From positions 699,620 to 763,619 of the forward strand of contig JAJVDF010000358.1 in NCBI GenBank assembly GCA_022410635.1: 64,000 bases of DNA, given 5' to 3'. Each line of letters opens with the position of its first letter. The first letter of the stretch is position 1. This document shows, piece after piece, positions 11,590 to 23,669 of this stretch. The position numbers and the translations under genes were made by a program. Below the pieces are notes generated by a model that was not told the DNA's origin, searched no databases, and saw only the letters and a program-made list of their open reading frames with translations. This DNA comes from Tretioscincus oriximinensis (Eukaryota > Chordata > Lepidosauria > Squamata > Gymnophthalmidae).

Positions 11590-12830
11590 ATTTCATCAAA
11601 CCACACTAAATTGCTCTTCACATTTTCTAGAAATTCTGCAAATTCATTTTAGCTTCTTTTCCTGTTTCACAAAGGGGCTTATTTTCAAAGGGGCTTGTCT
11701 TTCAGCCTCCCTGTTTCCTGTCCTAAGAGCAAACCCTCACAAAATGGCATTCATAATATAAAAATACAGTTAGCCTAAATGATCTCTAAGTTGAGGTTAG
11801 TATGAATGACTAACGGCATCCCTTTGCCCCTTAAAATTTTATGGCAGTTATGACTGCAAATTTCTGAAGAAACACTTTGAATAAAATAGAAGGAGTAACA
11901 AGTGCATATATTAGGCATTTTGGGATACTATAGTATGAATCTGTAAAAANTTTTGGAATTAAATGTATAGTAACGTATAGTGAGAATTTTCTGAATTATA
12001 TTAATGTATGTTAATGCAGCATTTGCATGATTTTCTGGCCAACCAAAGAATATGATATTTGAAGTTATAGCTTCCAAATTTGTTGTGCGTATGAACTTAT
12101 ATAAGACCACTTTAGGAATATTGGAACTTAAATATTTTTCTACCTGGGACTTTCAGGTGAAAGGTAACTAGAAATGTCAAGTGATTAAATAAAATAGAAA
12201 GAAATATTCATCCTCTTTTATTACTAATGCACTAAAACAATTTTGTTAGCATTTATTATTAATTAGACACAAAGTATATACTAGACATGAAAAATAGTTC
12301 TTTATGATTTAAAAACATTTATACTAGAAAATACTACTATTTAATTTTGTGCTGAATATTTTTTTTAAAAAAGATTGTAAATTCACTCTAATTAAAATGT
12401 ATAAGGTGCTGAATAGTTGATTTGACTCTAAATGAGTTTTAAAGTGTTACCTAAATGTAGATGACAGTTTGATTGGATTCAGTACTAATTTTTCATTCAC
12501 AAATATTTCTCTTCTTAGCTGAAGCCAAATTGAAGTCTTGCCCAGTCGAGATTGTACCTTACTTTGGACTGCATTTCTCATTGGGGAAAGCCAATTTGAA
12601 TTGTGGATAAGAGATCCAAATTGAGTGTAGGACTTCAAATGCTCTTTGCAGGCTTTTGTTGTACAGTGTTAATTCCTCTCATTTCCACACTGAAATTCTT
12701 TGCTAAGTTACCTAGAAAAAAATTATCATATATGCAGATTGTTACCCTTAATAAATTACTTCTGCTATTTAAGTAATAGATTAGGCATGAGGGTGGTTTT
12801 TTTTGTATTCAAATCTAGATTTCCAAGAAA
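11590..12830. other. Intronic sequence, nothing specific seen
   Basis: AT-rich DNA with short runs of A and T. No exon, RNA gene or preserved repeat was recognised. Confidence 0.5.
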
Positions 12831-12837
12831 TAGCCAT

Positions 12838-12905
12838 GCTAGTCTATGCCTAGCCCACCGACCCCTTTGCTAGACTTGTAGCCAAGTCTACTTCTTCAGA
12901 TGCTA
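12838..12905 (+). repeat. Interspersed repeat with TCTACTTCTTCAGATG motif
   Basis: The motif (A)GTCTACTTCTTCAGATGC, preceded by GTAGACA/GTAGCCA and a TAGTC-rich left part, recurs at about 28180-28245, 33765-33808 and 56295-56395. The 56 kb copy is the most complete: AGTCCAGCAAAGGAGCTAGC ... GGTGGCATAAGCTTTTGTAG ... TCTACTTCTTCAGATG. It is a widespread reptilian retroposon-type repeat that I cannot name. Confidence 0.6.
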
Positions 12906-12909
12906 GAAC

Positions 12910-15380
12910 TACCTACTTTTTTCTTGTTAAGTGTGACGAGATCCCCTTGATAGATTTTGCCTAATAAGTTATCAATGCCTAAACCATACATTTGTTTTCT
13001 GATAGCAAAGATATGTAAGCTTACGAAAAAAGATGCTGTGTGAAAGATGAGCATCTGCAGACCTATTTGATGAAACAGCATATGAATTTACCTGCCAAAG
13101 CGGATCTGGAAAGTATGGAGTCATAAGAATCCACAGGATAATTAGAAGTCTGATATGCACTTGCTCTCTGCTGATTACAAAGTAGCCTAGGAGAAAAAAA
13201 TATTGGGACTATAAAGGGTGATTGAAGCAGGTGAGTGACACCTTAACCTCCATTGTCTTCACTGTCCCCCCATCTTCTCTACTTTCATGGAACCTATGAA
13301 GTATTGATCCTTATGAATCCAATTCTCTTGGACAGGTTATGTAGCACACAAATGCATTTGTGCCTTAGGCTAATGGAAAAATGCTGCTACAGTGTTAGTA
13401 CATAAGATTAGGATGTTTTTAAAAGAGGAATGATTGTGCCAAGTAGCAGGAGGACTTGGAAGAAGAGGAAATATTAAGACTATATTCTTTCATACAATTC
13501 ATTGAATTAATAGTACAGTAAAGTGTTTGTAGTGCGAGAACAGCTTTGTATGCTGATTTAAATTTAATTGGTGTGCTTCGTGAAGTGTAGATGTCTTTTG
13601 CAGTAGAAATGGAAATATAGGAATGGATATATTAAAATATTAAACCTTAAGGTNTTCTTCCCAATCTTAGAAAAGAGGGCTGTTTTCTCCCATCAGTATT
13701 GTCATCGGATTAAAGAGGTTTCCTTAGACTTGATTTGTCACGTTTTCCTTATTGCCGTTGTTATTGTGCTGTGGAAGGCAAGGCGAAAGTTTTTATTTTG
13801 TTGAATCTGTTTTTGCCATTGACAATACTGTACCTGTGAAGAAGTACTTGAAAGTATTGGTGGGGTGAAGTGCAAATCATCCTCTTCTCCTCACCCCCGG
13901 CAAATCTTTACTGCCTTTAAGTAAAAAGTACTTTTCGGTATGAGAAAAGACTCTAGAATTAATTTGTCTGTTTCTATTCAATATTACATGGGCCTGGGGT
14001 CTGGTTACTTCCCTTCAGGTTTTTTGGCTCTTAAAACTTAGGTTTCTGGTAATACTTGATTTTCTTCTGTTCTCTGCCCTCTTTCAGTGTAGTGAGTATT
14101 AAAATTGTTGTAGACTTTGCCTCTTTTGTTTATGGTGATTGAAGAACAATTCTGAAGTAAACATCTGCAAATATTTCATTAGTCTTTTAGTTTTTCTTGG
14201 CTTTTTGCTGGTTTTTATATAATATAAAAATGACCCAGAGTCTTCTTCCTATAACCTGGACTTTTATATGAAGATCTTCCTTGTCCTGATTTGATTCTGA
14301 AATGTTAGTGTCTCCACTTGTGCTCCTTATGGGATGACATTGTGGATTTTCTTGGGACCAGGTATTCATTTCACATTTTGAAGTCAACATGTGTTGACGT
14401 TCTTCAACCCCCTTATTACTTGGCTTTCCACTTTATTCTGATTCAGACATAGATGATTGACCATCTGTTTGTATGCTTGCTTCACTCAGAATTTCTTAGT
14501 TGTGATTAATGATCCTTGTTTTCTCCTAGGTCCTCATTCAGCATTGAATTCTCTGTATCTGGGCTTGATGTTCCCTATTAATTACTTCTCTTAAGGNGCT
14601 TTTCCTATTATTTTGTATTGCATTTATAGAGACATGCTTGACAGCATTTCATGTTTCCTCCTCACTTTCTGCAACTTCTTTTACATGAACCTTCTTATAC
14701 TTTGTTACTTATGAAATCTATTTTTATAATAACATTGACCTTTTCTGAAATGATACTCTTAATCTTTGTTAACTCAGGAGCGTGGAAGATGTTTGAACTT
14801 CTAGACATTTTAAAACGGATGCATTGTTTTTTCCAGTTAGGCACAAGCAGAGCTTCTATAAATTTAAAGTTAATAGCTTTATAATGGTCCAGTTCTCTGG
14901 AGTATTATGGAGATTATTGGCTTTAAGAATCCATATAATTTTCCACATATAAATTATAATCCATATAATTTTCATAAAATGTCCTGCAAAAAAAAATTGA
15001 GTTGTGTTTCAAATTAAAGATAAATCTGGCCCAAAGTGAGTGTCTGTAGGTGTATGGAGTTGGAATGCAGCTAGCATTTGGCCACATTTTTGTGTTCTGG
15101 TAGAGTTACATTTAGTGCAGTATGTGTAGAAGTTGTGCATACTTCCAAGTAACTAGAAATCTCAACTAGTAATAAGGTGCACATCGGTGAGTCCAACATT
15201 CTGAAGTCTGCCGACCAGTGACAGGCCCTGGAACTTCAGATTCACATGCACCAATCAACCGGGCTTCACCACTAATTTTAAATAATTATGACCAAATTTC
15301 ATGTATAAATCTGCATGCATAAAACTGGCGTATAGTTTTGTTTATTTACTTTCGTAATCTAAGCTTTTTGCTGACTTGTG
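12910..15380. other. Intronic sequence, nothing specific seen
   Basis: No exon-like block with both splice sites was recognised. The open frames here are short and without family resemblance. Isolated N positions occur near 13654 and 14597. Confidence 0.45.
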
Positions 15381-15387
15381 AAAGCGA

Positions 15388-15590
15388 GGAGAGGAGTACT
15401 TTTTTTTGTATCCTGCTTTTCATACCTGAAGGCTTACATTCTGTCTTCCCCGTTTCATTGTGATGGTATCTATTTATTTGTGATAGCTCACTTTCAAACA
15501 GCTAGATTTGCTGAAGCTAAGGTCAGTAGAGGGCGCTCACTCCTCTCCACCATGGCCTCGAACGACCAACCTCTCTATTGTGTTTTTGTG
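15388..15590 (-). repeat. tRNA-derived SINE (family 2), diverged copy
   Basis: Read on the minus strand it shows GAGTGAGCGCCCTCTACTGA, then CTTCAGCAAATCTAGCTGTT and the tail GAATGTAAGCC. This matches the body of the family-2 copies at 48661-48900 and 61589-61841. The tRNA-like head is strongly decayed. Confidence 0.55.
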
Positions 15591-15599
15591 CCTTAACCT

Positions 15600-17770
15600 T
15601 TGTGTCATTGTGGCTCATCCACGGTGCCCTTGGTCAAATGAAAGATTTCTGATGGATAAGATGGCCATAACGTTGATATAAGAAAAAGGCAAATGTCTTT
15701 TCTGACAATCCACAGGATTATGTTTTTAGGTAATACACTGTATTTACTTGGCTTGCCTGGCCTTTTAATTTTAATTTGTCGTTATTCTGTGCCCATTTTA
15801 GCGGCAATGACTAGTCTTTGGTAGCATCTCTTAGGACTGTATGAGAATAATAGTTTGTCCTTATAGCTATTAGATACTGCTTCTGTTAATATCAACTCCC
15901 AACACAGGCATTTTTGTATCAGAAATCTTGTGTCTAAAGCAGAAACCAGTTTTCCCTCTTGCCTGCATAATATGCTGCCAGCAGGCTACAAAGCTGAATT
16001 TTTCTAATTTGCTCTGCTATCCATCTTCACTATCTAAGAAATCTCACTTGTCACTTTAATGAGAGAGACCATGGCACCGGAAGGCAGCATGTATTTTGCT
16101 AAGCAAAACTGGTGTCCGGAGGCAGAATTGGTTATCAACCTTTTTGTTGTCATTCTTGCTTATTATTTTAGAAAGATTGAAAAGATTGAAGAGAGTTCCA
16201 TAATTCATTCTCAGCCGCTGTCTTTCTGTTTAAATTATAAGGTTTATAGTTGCCAATATGGTTCAATTTTTTATATCAAGATGTGAATTCCCCCCCCCCA
16301 GACTTTTTTTCAACACTCTCAACAGACATACCTTAAATAGCACAGATGCAAAATTGCTTCTGGATACCTCTACTTTGTACAATTGCCAGAGCAAGGTGAA
16401 TGGTGTTACTTTGATTGGTTCCANTGTTGAGAAAATGCACGGGTGAGTTGGCAACATAATGGCAAATCCATTTAACTTGACAAGGGCAAACTCATGAACA
16501 TTGGGGCAAACCCCCGAATTACATCTAATGCTGAGGTAATTAGGAGGAGGATAAATCTTACAAACTCAGGCTGAAAGGTATAGTTTCTTCATCCTCAAAT
16601 GTTGGACTGATTTGACTGAAATAAGTCCAATCATGTATGGTGTGGAAAAGATAAGAAAAAATNTTAGAAGGTTTGAAACCCAAACTTACCTTTCTAACAT
16701 GGGAAGCCCATAATTATAATTTATCTGAATAAGAAGACCTGTCAACTTTAACAACCCTTGCAGTTCTGAATTTATTCTTAAGTTTTTTCTGTAATCTTTC
16801 TACTACTAAAAAAATCAACATCCCTTCACATCTACCTCCACTGTAATGGTGACGTTGATATTTATATTGGTGAACTACTGTCAGAAGTTTTATGTAACTG
16901 CCTTATGAAATAAATAAATGTTTTAAAAAGTTTACGTGTTATTTATTTTTTGGACCCAAATCATAGCATTCTGCATATGTCCAGTTCATCTATTCACGTA
17001 ATCAAACGTTTATATCAATAATCACCACTTAGGAGTTTGTATTGTGATTGATTTATTGGAAGGTTTCATTGCTTTCACATGTAGGTTTACTTTGTCAAAA
17101 AAAGGATTCTTGTATAGAAAGAATGTTGGAGGATTATTTTAACTATTCAGAATAATTGATAGTTTTTCAGTCCTATGACTCTTTAAGCTGAAGTACAACA
17201 AATGTATGGTGATGGATTATCTTTCTCAAAATGCATCTTCTCTCTCTCTCCCTTTAGTAAGCTGAAAATATTTGACCCAGAGTCACAAACATGTAGTGTT
17301 TATATATGGAAGGAACTAAAAGCATTAAAGTGTTCAGTCCTTTTAACAAATCTAGTTCCCACTGCTGTAGACTGTTAATAATTTGTAAAATAGGTCTGAA
17401 ATGTCTCTTAACAAAACCGCCCACATGCATAGTTAGGCACAAAGAGGCATTCTTGATAGTATTTCTACATTTTTTAAACTCCTCTGCTTCATTTATTTCT
17501 CAGATGTAGCTGGTTATATTTAAAAACCAGTGAGCCTCAATTTTTAAGACTCACATAATACAGTAATATGTTCTGTATTCTCTATAGCTTCACTTGCATA
17601 GCATGGCTGTAGCCAGGCCCAGGGTCAATACTGGATTACCACTTGTTGTGTATTTTTAAAGCTTAAAGACGAAACATTCTATGCTGAAAGGTAATACTGT
17701 TCAGTGCGGCTGCTGAGTGCTCTGCAAAGGGTTCNCAGATGACGCGCTTTAAGGTTAATTCGGCTCCCTT
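15600..17770. other. Intronic sequence with homopolymer runs
   Basis: Apart from a C10 run at about 16291-16300 and AT-rich stretches, no gene or preserved repeat is visible. N positions interrupt it at about 16424, 16663 and 17734. Confidence 0.45.
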
Positions 17771-17777
17771 TCCACAT

Positions 17778-17934
17778 GGGAGTTGCCTTGTTAGGGGACT
17801 CCGCCCTCTGCTCCACTAACATGGCACTGCCGGTGCTGCCCACTGTCCCAGTTGGCTGCTGGGACAGTGGGCTGCACTGGTAGCATCATGTTAGTGGAGC
17901 AGAGGGTGGAGTCCCCTAACATGGCGACTCCCGT
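17778..17934. repeat. 157-bp imperfect palindrome (long hairpin)
   Basis: Two arms of about 75 bases (17778-17851 and 17859-17934) are reverse complements, with a 7-base spacer TTGGCTG. The innermost part GCCCACTGTCCCAG / CTGGGACAGTGGGC is perfect. CTCTGCTCCACTAACATG / CATGTTAGTGGAGCAGAG and TTAGGGGACTCC / GGAGTCCCCTAA are also perfect. The block is clearly more GC-rich than its surroundings. It could be a foldback miniature transposon or the hairpin of a small-RNA precursor. No target-site duplication was found. Confidence 0.85.
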
Positions 17935-18234
17935 GCAGGTTGAGTAAAGCAACTGAGCAATCCCTGCCTTTAAAATCTGCAACAAGCTATAATCCAAAGA
18001 ACTGATTCTTTGTCTGGTTTCAGCCCACATTTTTATACTTAGTAGTAGTGTTCTTGCTGTCGTTAAAATCCGTTGTTCAATATATTAATATGTGATCAGC
18101 ACTCCATGATGCTGTTGACGTACCTTTTTTCATTTGTTTATAATATTTAGTAAACAGCTTTGGGGTTTTTTTTAAAATGGAAAGTGGTATTAAAATGTGT
18201 TAAATAAAAATAATTAAAAAATGCTGTCTCTTTC

Positions 18235-18492
18235 TCAAGAGCCAGTTAGGTATAGTGGTTAGAGTGTTTGACTTTTATCTAGTAGTCTCCCAGTTCGCTT
18301 CCCCTCTCCTCAATGAAAGCCACCTGGCTGATCTTGGGGCAGTAACAATTCTTTAGAACTCTCTCGGCCCCACCTATTTCACAGGGTGTCTGTTGTGGAG
18401 AAAGCANCGAAAGCTATGTGCACCACCCTTTGGTTGGTCGCCCTGAGACCTTCGGGTATAGGGCCGGGGTATAAGTACAAATAAATAAATAG
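18235..18492 (+). repeat. tRNA-derived SINE (family 1), full length
   Basis: The order is head GAGCCAGTTAGGTATAGTGG, A box TAGTGGTTAGAG, B box AGTTCGCTTCCCC, then GGGTGTCTGTTGTGGAGAAAG and GCCCTGAGACCTTCGGGTAT. The tail is (AAAT)n. It is in plus orientation, with one N near 18407. It is among the best-preserved family-1 copies in the window. Confidence 0.88.
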
Positions 18493-18499
18493 TACAGTA

Positions 18500-20900
18500 A
18501 CTTAAATTAGAAGAGCCTTCGAGAATAACATGAACTTCAGTAGAATAAGTACTTCTTCAGACGCCATGGCTATTTCTTTAAATTAGTACTAGGGCCTGCT
18601 TGGTTCTCCTACCTTCCAGTTTCTCTTAGGCAATTATTATTTGCATAACCAAACTTTGCACTGAACCAAACTGCAGTGTTTTACAAGTAAAAATGGTTAA
18701 AAACATACTTATACTTTGCTGCTTCTCAGTTGAGGATTAGAATACAAGAAAACATCCGTATTCATACTTTTTTAAAACAATAATCCTGCACTTCTTCAAA
18801 AGAAAAAATATGACACTAATCTATTTAAATAAATTTTTGAAACTCTGTAAAAATCAGCTGTGTGACAGTAAATTGCTGCAATCAAGTCTGGAGACAACGA
18901 AGTTGCAAATGTTAATAAATTGTGCATGGTGTGCTGCTACATTTCTTCTGGGAGAGTTGGGTCCCATGGGGATGCAACGGTACAGTAGAATTTCAGAAAG
19001 CAGGGCTTTGCTTGATTAAGTTCAGACAGGTGATGGAGTGGTGTAATAAAATCATGTTTGTTAAAGCCTGTTGTACCATAGAGGCGAATGTGAGACCAGG
19101 GGGGTGGGGTATGATTAAAGAAAAAGAATGCCTTACATGTCGCCTTAAGAGGAGAATAGAGTAAATGTAAATTAGTTNTGTTGAAAACATATTGATTTGT
19201 CATGAACCTTGATAAATACATCTCACCCTTGTGTGTTCAATATTTCATCCTTAATGTTTGATTGTATATTCTAGCAGTTGTGAAGCCACAGTGATAGACT
19301 GAGCAGAAATGAGACTTTTGGGGAGGCAATTTGATATTAGAAGGAATTGGTTTTATACTCTAGGAGAGAAATAGAATATTGTTGCTTTTGTCTTTTTGGN
19401 TTTTTTTCTCTCATGTGAGTTAGGCTTTCAGTGTCAGAGACCATACATATTTACTCAACCTGGATTCCCAGGCTGAAGGGTAGATGGGCTGTGATAATGA
19501 ACAGGAAATTAATAATACTATTAATATTAAAAGAATCAATTTGCTCTTTTTTGAAATTTGATACAATATTTTACATACAAAATAGCAGTTATATTATTGC
19601 TATAATATATACCAACAGGGGGGGGGGGGGCACAGATTGGTAGTTAAAGCTCCAAGAAGTGAGTTAGCAAAGAGTCCAAACTAATTCCTTTTCCGTAAAC
19701 GCTGCTTCATATTGATATTCGTGAAAGCTTATAGATTGAAGTAAAGCGAATATTCTATATCATGCAGTGATCAAGTTTTTTCAAGCAAGAGAAAATAACT
19801 TGGCTATTGGGCACTTAACGTATATTCATTGGGAGAATTTTCCAGTGATTACTTTCTGCCTATTGGATTTATGGTACTGGAATTAATAACTTTTTATATT
19901 GCTCAACTTGTGTTTTGTCTATTTGTTGATATTCTTTTAAGACTTGTATCATGATTGTCAGTTTTTTTCAGTATTTGATTTATAGATCTTGTATATGCTA
20001 CTCTTGGAGATATTACAATGTATATAGTGTTAAAATAGATGAAAGGAATAACTTCATTAGATAAGGTATACCAATTTATTTACTACTAATTTTAGAGAGA
20101 TCAGATTATAAGGATTCAGTTGGGATGGTTTGGAGAGTTAGTGAAAAGCTGAAAGAAATGATGCCATTTTCTCCTTTTCTTCATTTTGTTGTCATTGTGC
20201 CATGCAGTCAGTTCTCCCTAGTAGCATTTCTCTGTAGCCTTCTTTTCTCTAGTTAGGATATTCAGAAGGGATAAGGGAGCAGATAAATGTAAAAACAAGA
20301 GCAGTTGCAATGAGAAAAAAGGAATTACAATTGTTGTTTTTATTTTATTTTTTCAAATCACAGTGCTTAAGATTTTCTTCAGATACTTAGTTCAAGATAA
20401 ATTTATGTTACTGGCTTTTTTGTAGATACTTTTTAAAAGAATCAGTTATGCTGCGGTTTATCTAACTTTTTCTCTTGCATTTTAATGTAAAAAAGCTTAT
20501 GTGCCCAGTTTTTAGCTGTTTGAGTTGCTAATAGATCCCCTTGGTCACTGTTCCAGTTTAGTAAATAATGTTTAATGATTAATCATGTGGCCATATCGTA
20601 GAAAAGTTAAAATATGGGTAAATGCAAATATAAGAGTATAAAAGGAAAAATATAATGATAAACCTCATATCAGGATATCTAAAAAAGCATAGATTTTAAA
20701 CTGTCATCTCTATAAGCCTTATGGTTGATTCTGGAACACAGAATGAACTCTGAAAACTTGCAGAATAAATCTATTGGAACCTTACAATTACCCATGTCTT
20801 TTATCTCTGTTATTAANCAACTGTCTTCCCTGTTGTACTTGTATAAAGAACATTGCAGGAAGAAGTGGACATTGTCTTCCAGAGTGTGAACCTCACTCAT
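18500..20900. other. Intronic sequence with a G12 run
   Basis: No gene was recognised. A run of twelve or more G lies at about 19618-19630. The remaining sequence is AT-rich, with isolated N positions. Confidence 0.45.
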
Positions 20901-20907
20901 TTAAGTA

Positions 20908-21083
20908 GGGTTGCAATCTTTTCATAAGAGAAATAAGGGACATGCTCTTAAAAAATAAGAGACATTTCACAAAAAATACTGACACTAAAAAAATAACAGG
21001 ACACTGAATCATAATACGGTACGGGTAATTGTTTACCTGAAATACAGGATGCCCCGTATAATATGGGACAGGTGGCAATCTTA
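20908..21083. mobile_element. Candidate miniature element with short inverted ends
   Basis: The left part AGGGTTGCAATCTTTTC and the right part GACAGGTGGCAATCTTAAC are partly inverted (GGTTGC / GGCAAnC). Internal motifs such as ATAAGGGACATG and TATGGGACAGG echo each other. Similar GGGTTGCCA ends are common in reptilian miniature elements. No clean target-site duplication is visible, so this is tentative. Confidence 0.3.
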
Positions 21084-22015
21084 ACACCAAGTCTTTTATG
21101 ACTTGGAATACTATAGTCGTAACTGAGTTTCATCATAATGTCCAACTGAACAAAGCTTGCTTTTGTGAAGGCTTTTTGTAAATGCAAAGGCATATGANAA
21201 TCTAGCAATGGGGTCTTGGAGCAGTTGAGATACGAACAAGAAAAAGGTGGTTTTCATAGACAAGTGTACTTCATCTCGAAGTTCATGCCGCATTGCTAGA
21301 TACTCTGGATATGAGTCCTAAGATCTCAGAGTTTGGATCCAGACTAACACCATTCTTCGAATTCTACTTACTGTAAATGAAATGCTGGGTAGTACTGCTT
21401 AATCCATTAGTGTATAGTAAATTTTATTAAGAGCTATCTGTAGTTTATTAAATTTGATCAAAATTTACCATTGTCATCTNAATATGTTTTGAATTTTACA
21501 ATTCTAATAATGTTGCACAATCATTTATTTATCCTTAGTCTGAATTTTAAAAATAAAATATTTAGGTTGTGAATTCAAATGTGCAATATGAGGATAGAGG
21601 TATGTACTAGAGACCCTGAATTGACTAAGTAATGAGTTAGATAATCCAAAAGTAATTTTGCTGTTTTAATCCTCGAAGCTCAGATATGTATGGCATCCAG
21701 ACTAGGATTCTTGGGATGTGATAATGAATTCTGTACTGATCCTTTTTGCTCTTTGCTTCATCAGCTATAGAGCTAGCAAAAGTAATTGCTTCAGGACTGA
21801 AAGCTTTAGAGATCATTTTAAGTAATGGGGTGGCGCATGACTTAGATGATCTATGTTAATTCTTGTGTTAATCAAGATGCATATATGGTTTCTTTAACCA
21901 TTTGCGAAATAGTTAAAAGAGGGAATGCATTTCAGTCTTGGTTCGGTGTCTTTTAACAAGTGCAACATAAAGTTGTTTCCCTTGTGATATAATATGGATA
22001 TTCTTATGCTTGAAA

Positions 22016-22097
22016 TATCCTGCTCAAAACAATTAAGGGAACACTTTAACATAACATGTTATGTTAAAGTGTTCCCTTAATTGTTTAGAGAAGTATA
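22016..22097. mobile_element. Near-perfect palindrome with Tc1-like ends, copy 1
   Basis: An 82-bp palindrome is centred between 22056 and 22057. Its core TAACATAACATGTTATGTTA is self-complementary, and 30 bases on each side of the centre pair without mismatch. The outer end reads TATCCTGCTCAAAACAATTA on the left and the inverted, slightly mutated form on the right. The TACTGCTCAAAA end with TA at the border matches Tc1/mariner terminal repeats. It looks like two terminal inverted repeats fused head to head with no interior. A second copy lies at 42763-42843. Confidence 0.85.
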
Positions 22098-22099
22098 TA

Positions 22100-23200
22100 T
22101 GCTTTTACAAAGCTTCCATTAATTAATTAGACCAATGCCTTTTGAGGAACTTTTTGAATAGTACACTGATGCAAATAAAGAGTAATCATTGCAACAAGAT
22201 CACAAGTTTAAAGCAATACTTTTTAAAAAGAAAACATACATTAAAATTATATTTTAGTACTGTGTTGATTGTCTGTGAAATTTGAAATATGAAGCATTTT
22301 ATAAACCCCAAAAAAAGAAAACTCAAGAACAGATATGAAAATAATTGTCCATGTTTTTAAGAAACAAAAAAAAATTGAATAATTTGTTTCATTACTGCTG
22401 TTTGCTCATTATTAGTAATTGATGTACACTGAATACAGTAAATTTAATATAGTAAATTTAAGAGCCTGTTAGTAACAATGCCAAAAAAATTCTGAATCAT
22501 CCTAATTTTAATCCTATTCCCAAGCAAATTTCATTTTTAAAAGAGCCAAATTCTCTCTTCCTTAGGTGATTTTACATAGCTACCTTAATTGGCACTATCT
22601 AATAAGTATGCCTTGATGTAGTTAGAGAATACCTGACCCATTTATAGTGTTGAAAATTGTTAGGTACTTTCTTTTTACTACTGCCTTCACAGTCTGTACA
22701 TTAGCCATGATTCAAACAGGAATTTGGATATTTCTGAAAATGTGATGCATTGTTCCTGTACTGTCTCCAGAAAACCATGGTTGTCCAGATAATGTTGGAG
22801 AAATGTCAACCCACATAACATTTGTCTAGTTAAATCTTTGGAACGNGTTAAGTTCATCTAATAGTGGACGTAGAATCAGCTTGCAAAAAGTAGTGAAAAA
22901 CTCAGTCAAATTGAGTAGCATCTTTGAAAAGGAGCAAATACTGAGAGTCAAGTATGGTAATGTCAGAATGGAAACAAATATTAAAAATTTTGACTAATAA
23001 GTTTCCAAGGTGTTGATATGATCCACACTTTTTGGTCACCACTACCTTGAATTTTAAAACAATATAATTCAGTCATCTTCAGACATCATATTGTACTGTA
23101 CAATATTTAGTGATTCATTTCAAATGATAGNTTCTCAGAAAGTGAATTATTCCTCGTATTGTTTTCTATGCTACAAACTTGATGATTAACTTATACATAC
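22100..23200. other. Intronic sequence, nothing specific seen
   Basis: AT-rich sequence; a short local repeat around CAGTAAATTTAATATAGTAA lies at about 22436. No gene was recognised. Confidence 0.45.
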
Positions 23201-23204
23201 TTAC

Positions 23205-23661
23205 CGCATCATGTTGATCAAGTAGGAATATTTACAGGGGGTCACTTGGAATCAATTTGTCTAAAGGCTTCACTGAAGGTGAAGAGAAAAGAAGAAGAAT
23301 TTGTGCTAAGGAGCAAAAAAATGGCANTCGCACAATCAGACAATAAATAGAACCAGCAATTATGATGAAAGAAAAAAGAACAATTAGTCCTCCCCACAAG
23401 ATCAGACTCAGCACAAAACACAGCATGAACAAAGTAAGCCCAGCAGGAAAACACAAGAATGCAGCCACAGCCGCCACCACCATCTTGCTGTTATAAATAT
23501 CCTTAATCTTGAGCTGATTAAAAAGTCGCTTCTTGGATGAAGCCTTTGCAACCTGGGTCACTGTTCTTAAAACGGATATCATTTTCAAAAGAAATGTTTA
23601 GAATGAAATGGGAGATAATAAGGTTGCAAAATGTAGAACTTTCTTGGATTTTTTTCTTCTT
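23205..23661 (-). CDS. Antisense exon with complete 116-residue membrane-protein ORF (CDS 23582-23232)
   Basis: On the minus strand, TTGCTTGTTTTCAG gives a good acceptor at 23662-23663, and GATGCG followed by GTAAGTATG at 23204 is a near-perfect donor. The ATG at 23582-23580 follows an in-frame stop, and the ORF ends at TAA (23234-23232), 27 bases before the donor. The protein has a basic N-terminus (residues 1-34, with S-S-K-K-R). A roughly 50-residue hydrophobic stretch follows (35-84), broken by P46, G48 and G64-G65, then a second hydrophobic stretch (87-100) and a polar tail. The N at 23327 falls in codon 86, read N-T-G, so the residue is Leu, Met or Val. The P-x-G and glycine spacing resembles the membrane hairpin of promethin/LDAF1 from memory; I rate that family call weak. 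It could also be a lineage-specific gene, with UTR introns on both sides. Confidence 0.5.
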
Positions 23662-23669
23662 CTGAAAAC

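Noticed and set aside
14187..14560. Minus-strand frames with N-x-S-E-S-N-Q-D-K-E-D-L-H-like wording
   Set aside because: Frequent stops around it and no splice sites or family match; not enough to call a pseudogene.
18235..18330. tRNA-like sequences with A and B boxes (also at 1.3, 26.6, 50.8, 54.3, 57.8 and 61.6 kb)
   Set aside because: These are heads of SINEs: they cannot fold into a complete cloverleaf and are followed by the conserved SINE body and A/T-rich tail.
23242..23454. 70-codon minus-strand frame overlapping the antisense exon
   Set aside because: It is a shadow frame of the better-supported 116-codon ORF and lacks its own start context.
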